Notes under the pieces: generated by a model
Seen by the model: only the letters and a program-made list of their open reading frames with translations
Told to the model about the DNA's origin: nothing
Databases searched by the model: none
Program-made: the position numbers and the translations under genes
NCBI GenBank assembly: GCA_002502295.1
Contig: DANX01000008.1
Span: forward strand, 1 to 6,596
DNA: 6,596 nt
Direction: 5' to 3'
Source: Euryarchaeota archaeon UBA561
GTDB lineage: Archaea; Thermoplasmatota; Poseidoniia; Poseidoniales; Poseidoniaceae
Part shown: positions 1 through 4,870 of the stretch, piece after piece
Layout: every line of letters starts with the position of its first letter
Numbering within the stretch: the stretch's first letter is position 1

Positions 1-832
1 CGTCAACATAGGTGGCTCTGTAGAGAATTACGTTGTTTTCGCCAAGCAAGGCGAGGGTGATGCTGGTTTTGCCGTTTATCTCGTCAACGATCAGAATACT
101 CTGTGTGCTCATGCCATCGGACTCGTCAATCCATTCCAGAGACATAACGCCATCGCCTGCTGCTGCCATGGCTTCTTCAGCATCTTCAAGGGTGAAGCAT
201 GAAGCGTCGTCAACCTCGGCTGTCTCGTCGTAGTTGAGGGCTGATGCGTCCATGCAACCTCCCTTGCCCTCGGTCTTGTCGGGGTCTTCGGGAGCGAAGT
301 CATCGTCGTTGAGCACGCCATCGCCGTCAATGTCATCATCAAGGGCGTCGCAGGTCCCGTCGCCGTCCATGTCAGCGGGGACGCTCGTGGCGTCAAGCGG
401 GTCAGAGCCGCACTGGTTCTCAACACCGTCGGCGTAGGAATCACCGTCGGCGTCCTCATCAAAAGCGTCGCAGGTCCCGTCGGCATCGGCGTCAGCAGGC
501 ATGCTGGTGGCGACCCCGGGGTCAGAGCCACAGGCCTCTTCGTCGATGTTGGACCATCCGTCGCCATCTTTGTCGCTGTCGCGGACATCGCAGATGCCGT
601 CGCCATCGGCGTCCGCCGGAACGCTCGAGGCGAGCAAACTGTCAGAATCACAATTCAATTCGTCGACGTCGGACCACGAATCACCGTCGTCGTCCTCATC
701 ATCGATGTTGGGGATTCCGTCCCCATCGGTGTCAAGGAGGTTCTCAACGGGTTCTTCGATTGCTTCTCCGCCGCCTAGGCATCCAGAAAGCACCAGCATG
801 AGGGCAAATAGCACAGCTAAAATTCGGTTCAT
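1..832 (-). CDS. Secreted lipoprotein with thrombospondin type 3-like Ca-binding repeats (partial, 3' end missing)
   Basis: The frame opens with ATG at 832 and runs 277 codons without a stop to the left edge, so only the N-terminal part is present. Residues 1-18 form a lipoprotein signal: a basic start (MNR), a hydrophobic stretch and the lipobox VLSGC, with C18 the predicted lipidated cysteine, followed by a GGG linker. Residues 34-180 hold four Asp-rich units of 40 residues, starting at D34, D74, D114 and D154. Each carries DxDxDG-type motifs as in thrombospondin type 3 calcium-binding repeats. Cysteines recur at 61, 81, 101, 121, 141 and 161, exactly 20 apart. Residues 192-212 form a Cys-bounded motif (C193, N200, Y201, D208, D209, S211, C212) of a kind common in marine secreted proteins. 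Residues 213-277 look like the start of a globular domain I do not recognise. The protein is probably anchored outside the cytoplasmic membrane and stabilised by calcium; its function is unknown. A TATA-like box 26-27 bases upstream of the ATG suggests a leaderless transcript. Confidence 0.9.
   Translation of the reverse strand, partial: MNRILAVLFALMLVLSGCLGGGEAIEEPVENLLDTDGDGIPNIDDEDDDGDSWSDVDELNCDSDSLLASSVPADADGDGICDVRDSDKDGDGWSNIDEEACGSDPGVATSMPADADADGTCDAFDEDADGDSYADGVENQCGSDPLDATSVPADMDGDGTCDALDDDIDGDGVLNDDDFAPEDPDKTEGKGGCMDASALNYDETAEVDDASCFTLEDAEEAMAAAGDGVMSLEWIDESDGMSTQSILIVDEINGKTSITLALLGENNVILYRATYVD
254..733 (-). repeat. Four tandem 120-bp coding repeats (TSP3-like units of the lipoprotein)
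   Basis: The coding DNA repeats with a 120-bp period, one unit per 40 residues: 733-614, 613-494, 493-374 and 373-254. The two units nearest the left edge share an exact stretch around 345-360 that recurs around 465-480, precisely 120 bp away. The first unit (614-733) is the most diverged and has proline where later units have the first cysteine. This is internal gene duplication, not a mobile or CRISPR-type repeat. Confidence 0.8.
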
Positions 833-855
833 GGTTGAATTTTTTTTGCGGGGCC

Positions 856-861
856 TATTAA
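856..861 (-). promoter_or_regulatory. TATA-like box for the lipoprotein gene
   Basis: On the minus strand the sequence TTAATA is centred 26-27 bases upstream of the A of the ATG at 832. This is the archaeal TATA-to-start distance, so transcription probably begins on or next to the start codon. A run of eight A on the minus strand (847-840) lies between the box and the start and could ease promoter opening. No Shine-Dalgarno sequence is seen. Confidence 0.45.
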
Positions 862-924
862 CCTATTCCCGTCATCAAAATTCTATGCACATCGCATGCA
901 TGCGTTCCAACCCTTTGTGGTGAG

Positions 925-1008
925 TGCGGGGAGCAGGATTCGAACCTGCGAACCGATAAGGACTGCGACCTGAACGCAGCGCCGTTGACCAAGCTGGGCG
1001 ATCCCCGC
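925..1008 (-). tRNA. tRNA-Leu (anticodon CAG)
   Basis: This 84-nt class II tRNA folds cleanly. The acceptor stem pairs GCGGGGA with TCCCCGC, and the D stem pairs GCC with GGC. The anticodon stem CTGCG/CGCAG closes the loop TTCAGGT, giving anticodon CAG, which reads CUG. A 13-nt variable region (with a CC/GG mini-stem) fits leucine. The T arm is GCAGG-TTCGAAT-CCTGC and the discriminator base is A, as expected for Leu. No CCA is encoded (CTC follows) and there is no intron. It lies 85 bases downstream of the sister tRNA-Leu gene on the same strand. Confidence 0.97.
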
Positions 1009-1031
1009 AGCAGCTTAGCCTCACGTTCTTC

Positions 1032-1039
1032 CCTTATCA
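1032..1039 (-). promoter_or_regulatory. Possible TATA-like box for tRNA-Leu(CAG)
   Basis: The minus-strand sequence TTGATAAG is centred about 27-28 bases upstream of the mature 5' end at 1008, in the short spacer between the two tRNA genes. Position and composition suit an archaeal tRNA promoter, which would let this tRNA be transcribed apart from its neighbour. The match to the consensus is loose. Confidence 0.25.
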
Positions 1040-1093
1040 ACCACGTCGAAGTGATGGACAGCCACGGAGTTATTACTCTGCTTCGTGAATTGA

Positions 1094-1177
1094 TGCGGGG
1101 GGCAGGATTCGAACCTGCGAACCGATAAGGAATGGGACCTAAACCCACCGCCGTTGACCAAGCTGGGCGACCCCCGC
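1094..1177 (-). tRNA. tRNA-Leu (anticodon TAG)
   Basis: This 84-nt class II tRNA has acceptor stem GCGGGGG paired with CCCCCGC and a D stem GCC/GGC. Its anticodon stem is GTGGG/CCCAT, with one G-U pair at the top. The loop TTTAGGT gives anticodon UAG, which reads CUA and probably other CUN codons. The variable region and T arm are identical to those of the tRNA-Leu(CAG) gene next door. The discriminator is A. CCA is not encoded (TCA follows) and no intron is present. It starts 52 bases after the stop codon of the HMA protein gene, on the same strand. Confidence 0.97.
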
Positions 1178-1229
1178 GCAAACAGATGGCAGGGACATGT
1201 GGATTTCAAACCGCCGATGGTGTGAACCA

Positions 1230-1442
1230 TCAAGTTCTGAGCTTGAATCCCGTCCCGGCGACGATCATGGCGATTTGGTCCATTGAGATTGAATCGTTGG
1301 TGATCACGACGCCAGAATGTGTTTCGTGTGAAATCACGGCTTGCAGGATACCCGGCGTGGCGTTGAGAGCGTTTGTGAGGCGTCCTGAACAGCAGCCGCA
1401 GGTCATTCCATCAATGCTGAGTTTGTGGGTCGTTCCTTCCAT
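1230..1442 (-). CDS. Stand-alone HMA-domain protein, probable copper chaperone
   Basis: This 70-residue protein is essentially one heavy-metal-associated domain. The metal-binding loop is GMTCGCC at residues 12-18, with the conserved CxxC pair at C15 and C18 plus an extra cysteine at C17. The TGF near the C terminus (residues about 64-66) matches the GF end of the HMA fold. In this family (CopZ/Atx1-like) the paired cysteines bind Cu(I) and pass it to the HMA domain or membrane site of a CopA ATPase; a complete copA lies about 800 bases away on the same strand. No signal peptide or membrane segment is seen, so it should be cytoplasmic. ATG at 1442 is the only good start and lies about 25 bases from a TATA-like box. 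Copper is the likeliest ligand from context, but HMA domains also bind mercury, zinc or cadmium, so the metal is an inference. Confidence 0.85.
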   Translation of the reverse strand: MEGTTHKLSIDGMTCGCCSGRLTNALNATPGILQAVISHETHSGVVITNDSISMDQIAMIVAGTGFKLRT

Positions 1443-1463
1443 GGAATATCCATGGCCTCTGCC

Positions 1464-1470
1464 TTTGTAA
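1464..1470 (-). promoter_or_regulatory. Weak TATA-like box for the HMA protein gene
   Basis: The minus-strand sequence TTACAAA is centred about 25 bases upstream of the ATG at 1442, fitting a leaderless archaeal transcript. The match to the TTTATA-type consensus is poor and the call rests mainly on spacing. Confidence 0.3.
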
Positions 1471-1554
1471 GGTCTTGGATGTGGTGAGCCTTTTCGGCGG
1501 TGTTTGGAGCACGACGGATTGGCTGGAAACGAGTAAAAATGCCTATTTTCTACG

Positions 1555-1560
1555 TTTATA
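1555..1560 (+). promoter_or_regulatory. TATA box for the plus-strand gene at 1613
   Basis: TTTATA lies in an AT-richer stretch of the divergent intergenic region, preceded by A-rich sequence (GTAAAAAT, 1533-1540). It predicts a transcript start near 1584, leaving a 5' leader of about 29 bases to ATG 1613 or 68 bases to ATG 1652. A weaker box-like CTTTTTAGG at 1579-1587 would instead place the start almost on ATG 1613. Confidence 0.45.
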
Positions 1561-1612
1561 CGGGATTTCCGAGGGCATCTTTTTAGGGGCTGAGCGCTGG
1601 AAATATCGCCAT

Positions 1613-2209
1613 ATGAACCAGCCTAACGGGCAGAAAACGTTCGGTACCAGCATGTCGTTTGATCTCGACCTTCCAGCAGCCAGAAAGGCTCGAAAAAAGA
1701 AGGAAAAGAATCCCTCCTTGCAACCTAAAGATCAACCCGATTCAGGCGATGTTGATTGCCCCGGGTGCGGTCACACCATTTCCAAAGATACGTGGCATCA
1801 GGCACTGGTTGGCTTTGTTTCAGGGGCTCGTTCGTATGCCATGGGTGAACCTGTTCGTGGCGACGTGGTGCAAACACTCCGCAACACGATTTCCAACATG
1901 GAATTGCCACAGCCAAGGGATGTATGGGAGTTGAGCATTCTCTCCCGTTTAACCAGTGAATTCGACCTTCTTCTGCAAGAGGGAATTGAGCAGGCTTTTG
2001 TTGACATGGGCGAGCTCTACACACGAGAAGAGGTTGACGCCTATGGAGCACGGGTTCAAGCGGAGGCCTTTGCGCAGGCAGAACAACACCTTGCCGCAGA
2101 AATAGAGGCAGACCTCCGGGCAGGACTTGAACAGCAACTGCGACGAGAAATCGAACAGGAACTTTGGAAACAATTTGACGAAGAACTCGCTCGACGAGAT
2201 CAAGATTGA
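1613..2209 (+). CDS. Hypothetical protein with one CPGC pair and a charged helical C-terminal tail
   Basis: I do not recognise this family. From ATG 1613 it is 198 residues. An equally credible start is ATG 1652 (185 residues, beginning MSFDLDLP). The frame stays open upstream to a TTG at 1475, but that stretch covers the promoter region and is unlikely to be translated. Using the 1613 start, a Lys/Arg-rich segment (about residues 23-33) and a polar linker precede one Cys pair, C49-P-G-C52, which looks like half of a zinc ribbon. A mostly helical middle part follows. Residues about 139-195 are rich in Glu, Ala, Gln and Arg with few helix breakers, a likely long amphipathic helix or coiled coil. 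No signal peptide or membrane segment is seen, so it should be cytoplasmic. The lone CxxC suggests dimeric metal binding or partnership with another protein, but this is speculation. It is convergent with copA, their stop codons separated by 3 bases. Confidence 0.75.
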   Translation: MNQPNGQKTFGTSMSFDLDLPAARKARKKKEKNPSLQPKDQPDSGDVDCPGCGHTISKDTWHQALVGFVSGARSYAMGEPVRGDVVQTLRNTISNMELPQPRDVWELSILSRLTSEFDLLLQEGIEQAFVDMGELYTREEVDAYGARVQAEAFAQAEQHLAAEIEADLRAGLEQQLRREIEQELWKQFDEELARRDQD

Positions 2210-2212
2210 AGG

Positions 2213-4504
2213 TTAAAATTCACCTGACCGAAGGCTTGCTCCTGGTTGCCACCAACGCAACACCAGCGAATTGCTCACGACACTGACCGAAGAAAGCGAC
2301 ATCGCCGCCGCCGCAAAGGCAGGCGGAAGCAGCCATCCAGTCCACGGGAACAACAACCCCATGGCGAGCGGAATTCCAACGAGGTTGTACACAAACGCCC
2401 AGGCCAAATTGCTTCGGATACGCGTCATCGTTGCCCGGCCAAGTTCGAGCGAAGCCACAGCGTCAGCAAGGTCATTGCGCACCAAAACGATGTCCGCACT
2501 CTCCAATGCGATTTCACTGCCCGCTCCCATTGCAATCCCAACGTTGGCGACGGTCAAGGCGGCGGCATCGTTAATCCCATCACCGATCATCGCCACGATG
2601 CCGTCTTGTTGGAGGGTGCGAACATGTTCAGCTTTTTCATCGGGTTTGACGCCCGCAACGATTTCGGTTATTCCAACGGCGTCGGCCACCGTTTGAGCCA
2701 CTTCTTCTCGGTCGCCGGTCAACATGACAATACGTATGCCTGCTTGCTTTAGTCGACGAACGGCGGCTTCGGATGTCTCTCGAATGCGGTCGCTGAATTC
2801 AAGCCAGCCCAGCAGCCTCTGTCCTTTGGCCACGAGCACCACCGTTGTGCCCCGTCGGGCTCGCACGGCGACCTTTTCCTCAAGGTCCATCGGTAGGTCC
2901 GTCAGCCGTTTCTCCATGAGTTCAATGTTCCCAATCGCCACGGCTTCTCCCTCGAGGGTCCCCACGAGTCCGAGTCCCGGCAAGGTTTGGACGTCTTCCA
3001 CTGCTGGTCTTGCGTAGCCTATGTTCTCCCATGCAGCATGAACCGCACCGGCGAGAGGATGGGTTGACTCAACTTCCAAAGCAGAGGCCAGGCAAAGCAA
3101 CTCTTGTACATCGCTGTCAAGCAGTTCGATATGGCTCACGCGGGGTGAGCCAGCGGTGATGGTTCCGGTTTTGTCGAGCACAACCGTCGAGGTCGCATGG
3201 GCTTGTTCGAGCGCTTCAATGCCTTTGATGAGCAAGCCAAAACTCGCCCCGCGTCCCGTTCCAACCACCAAGGCGGTTGGGGTAGCAAGACCAAGGGCAC
3301 ACGGACAGGCGATGACCAACGTGCTGACCAAAACCATCACGGCCATTTCACTTGACGCCATGGCGCTGTTGGGCGCCAATGTTTCGGCCATAAACCACCA
3401 CACGGTAGCGGCGACCAAAGCGGCGACCAACACCACCGGAACGAAGACCGCAGAGATACGGTCAACCAAGCGTTGAATCGGTGCTTTCCCCATTTGGGCT
3501 TCATCAACCAGTTCGATGACCTTGGCAAGCATGGTATCACCAACCAAGGCCGTCGTTCGTACCAGAAGGGTGCTGTCGAGGACCGTTGTTCCTGCCGATA
3601 CGGTGTCGCCTTCCTTCTTTCGAACGGGGAAGGATTCGCCTGACATCATCGATTCATCGAGCATGGCGGTGCTGTCTTCAACGAGGCCATCAAGCGGAAC
3701 GGTTTCGCCGGCTCGTACCTTGACCAGCGTCCCTCGTGGTATTTCTTCGATCGGTGTAGCCACGGTGCCTTCCTCAACCACCACCCACGCTTCGTTGGGT
3801 TGCAAGCGCATGAGGCTGTGAACAGCATCGGTCGCTTTCAGCTTCGCCTTGGCTTCAAGGTAGTTTCCAAGCAGTACAAATGCGATGATGAAGGCTGCCC
3901 CGTCGAAGAACACGTGCTCTGCTTCGCCGACAAACGTGGGAATGGATGAAAGTACAGGGGCGAGCGTGACCAGTGTCGACCACGCCATGGCAACGGTTGT
4001 GCCGAGGTGAACCAGCACGTCCATGTTGGCGGTTCCACGTCGCAATGACGCCCATGCTTGGCGATGGAACTCTGCACCAGATACCACGTAGACAGGCCAA
4101 GCGGCGAGCATGGCGAGGGTCAGACGAGCGTCGAGTGGGCCGGCGGGACCAAGGTCGTCGATGAGCATGGAGAGGATGAACACAGGGATGGCCAATGCAA
4201 ACGCCAAAATGACCCGCCGGCGTTGAGCAGCAACCCGTTCTTCATTGGCTCTGCGAGCGGTCAAAGCGGGGAGAAGTTCGCCTGCTCCAAAACCCGCCTG
4301 CACGACGGCTGCGATGCACGACGAGCGATGCGTTTCTGTCACGGATTCACGGAGCCGGATAACGGCTTTCTCGAGCGGCAGGTTGACGCTGACATCTTCA
4401 ACGCCCCCGATGTTCGATAGCACCCGTTCCACTGAGGTCGCGCAGGCAGCACATGTCATGCCGGTGACGCTTAGCGAGAATTGAAGGTCGTCCATGTCAT
4501 TCAC
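2213..4504 (-). CDS. copA: Cu(I)-exporting P1B-type ATPase
   Basis: This complete copper ATPase of 763 residues (GTG start at 4504) or 760 (ATG at 4495) pumps Cu(I) out of the cytoplasm using ATP. An N-terminal HMA domain carries GMTCAAC (C18, C21). Membrane helices follow at about 98-116, 125-143, 162-182 and 199-214, then the actuator domain with SGES (288-291). The Cu-binding CPC motif (C400, C402) lies in the next helix pair. The P and N domains show DKTGT (phosphorylated D444), the HP motif (H482-P483), TGD (596-598) and GDGIND (641-646). The last two helices have the YN (706-707) and MxxSS (M735, S738, S739) pairs that, with CPC, mark the Cu(I)-specific P1B-1 group. Length and motifs are normal for CopA and nothing is broken. 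The upstream Cys-rich gene stops at 4497 with TGA, one base before ATG 4495, so the two are probably co-transcribed and translationally coupled. The coupling geometry favours ATG 4495; GTG 4504 would overlap by 8 bases. Confidence 0.96.
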   Translation of the reverse strand: MNDMDDLQFSLSVTGMTCAACATSVERVLSNIGGVEDVSVNLPLEKAVIRLRESVTETHRSSCIAAVVQAGFGAGELLPALTARRANEERVAAQRRRVILAFALAIPVFILSMLIDDLGPAGPLDARLTLAMLAAWPVYVVSGAEFHRQAWASLRRGTANMDVLVHLGTTVAMAWSTLVTLAPVLSSIPTFVGEAEHVFFDGAAFIIAFVLLGNYLEAKAKLKATDAVHSLMRLQPNEAWVVVEEGTVATPIEEIPRGTLVKVRAGETVPLDGLVEDSTAMLDESMMSGESFPVRKKEGDTVSAGTTVLDSTLLVRTTALVGDTMLAKVIELVDEAQMGKAPIQRLVDRISAVFVPVVLVAALVAATVWWFMAETLAPNSAMASSEMAVMVLVSTLVIACPCALGLATPTALVVGTGRGASFGLLIKGIEALEQAHATSTVVLDKTGTITAGSPRVSHIELLDSDVQELLCLASALEVESTHPLAGAVHAAWENIGYARPAVEDVQTLPGLGLVGTLEGEAVAIGNIELMEKRLTDLPMDLEEKVAVRARRGTTVVLVAKGQRLLGWLEFSDRIRETSEAAVRRLKQAGIRIVMLTGDREEVAQTVADAVGITEIVAGVKPDEKAEHVRTLQQDGIVAMIGDGINDAAALTVANVGIAMGAGSEIALESADIVLVRNDLADAVASLELGRATMTRIRSNLAWAFVYNLVGIPLAMGLLFPWTGWLLPPAFAAAAMSLSSVSVVSNSLVLRWWQPGASLRSGEF

Positions 4505-4685
4505 CGGAGACTGAACAGCATTCCATCAACTGCCACGTTCCTTCGTCGAGGGTGACACAACCGCACCCGCAGCTGCACATCCAACCTACGCTGTCCCAAC
4601 CTTTTCCCCCTTCCGCTCGGGTGTAGAGGCGTTTCATCTTGCAACCGCATTCACAACGCTCAGCGACGACTCTTGGCATGGACAT
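4497..4685 (-). CDS. Small Cys-rich protein in operon with copA, putative metal-binding
   Basis: The 62-residue product (60 if it starts at the second ATG, 4679) has nine cysteines, at 11, 13, 15, 37, 39, 41, 43, 56 and 57. They form two clusters of CxC repeats (CECGC and CSCGCGC) and a terminal CC pair. The clusters are separated by about 20 residues that include KMKRLYTR and two tryptophans. The layout resembles a compact zinc-ribbon-like two-knuckle fold or a metallothionein-like metal binder, but I recognise no named family; it does not show the spacing of a TRASH domain or an HMA domain. There is no signal peptide or membrane segment, so it should be cytoplasmic. Its TGA lies within the copA start region, implying translational coupling and a related role, perhaps copper buffering, delivery or sensing; this is inferred from context. 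The TATA box is centred 26-27 bases from ATG 4679 but only 20-21 from ATG 4685, so 4679 is the more likely start of a leaderless message. Confidence 0.8.
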   Translation of the reverse strand: MSMPRVVAERCECGCKMKRLYTRAEGGKGWDSVGWMCSCGCGCVTLDEGTWQLMECCSVSGE

Positions 4686-4693
4686 GCGAAGTA

Positions 4694-4726
4694 TGTAGTC
4701 AATATAAACCCGTTGTTTTGACTACA
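4694..4726 (-). promoter_or_regulatory. Inverted-repeat operator candidate around the cop operon promoter
   Basis: Two perfect 9-bp arms, TGTAGTCAA (4694-4702) and TTGACTACA (4718-4726), are separated by 15 bases. They bracket the TATA box and the likely TFB-recognition element of the Cys-rich gene/copA operon. The arm centres are 24 bp apart, a little over two helical turns, as for a dimeric regulator contacting one DNA face. A protein bound here would block TBP/TFB, suggesting a repressor released by copper. The regulator is not encoded in the window, and its identity and the metal signal are inferred. Confidence 0.6.
4703..4708 (-). promoter_or_regulatory. TATA box of the Cys-rich gene/copA operon
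   Basis: TTTATA (followed by TT) on the minus strand is the best TATA match in the window. It is centred 26-27 bases upstream of ATG 4679, predicting a leaderless transcript beginning at that codon. It lies in the spacer of the 9-bp inverted repeat, adjoining the arm nearer the gene. Confidence 0.6.
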
Positions 4727-4870
4727 ATAAACTGCGGGAGAAGGATTATACCGCCTCCTGCCCAGTTTCCTTCATGGACACCGAGGCCCAGCCCGTTGTC
4801 CAAGAAAAATCCTGAACCATCAGGGTAGCCTTTGCTTTGCGGTGCATGGCCAACGGTCGACGGAGGGCAC

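Noticed and set aside
109..651. Long Thr/Pro-rich minus-strand frame and matching Ser-rich plus-strand frames over the left 900 bases
   Set aside because: These are shadows of the Asp-rich repeats in the lipoprotein frame, produced by GAC/GAT-rich codons read out of frame.
254..733. 120-bp periodic repeats considered as a CRISPR or mobile repeat array
   Set aside because: The period is an exact multiple of three, lies in frame within one gene and encodes diverging protein repeats, with no unique spacers.
840..847. Run of eight T on the plus strand
   Set aside because: It might suggest a plus-strand terminator, but no plus-strand gene ends there. On the minus strand it is an A-tract between the TATA-like box and the lipoprotein start.
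1475..1612. N-terminal extension of the plus-strand hypothetical protein from TTG 1475
   Set aside because: It would make translation start upstream of the TATA box at 1555-1560 and uses a rare start codon. ATG 1613 or 1652 fits the promoter better.
2246..4484. Several plus-strand open frames of 80-170 codons opposite copA
   Set aside because: They lie wholly antisense to a gene with every expected ATPase motif and have low-complexity or Ser/Ala/Thr-rich translations typical of antisense frames in GC-rich genes.
4497..4685. Cys-rich protein considered as a TRASH-domain copper chaperone
   Set aside because: The cysteines are in tight CxC clusters and do not follow the Cys-x19-22-Cys-x3-Cys spacing of TRASH domains.
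4802..4809. Minus-strand T-rich run (TTTTTCTT) about 60 bases after the RNase stop
   Set aside because: It could be a weak archaeal terminator, but it is short and interrupted, so I did not list it as a feature.
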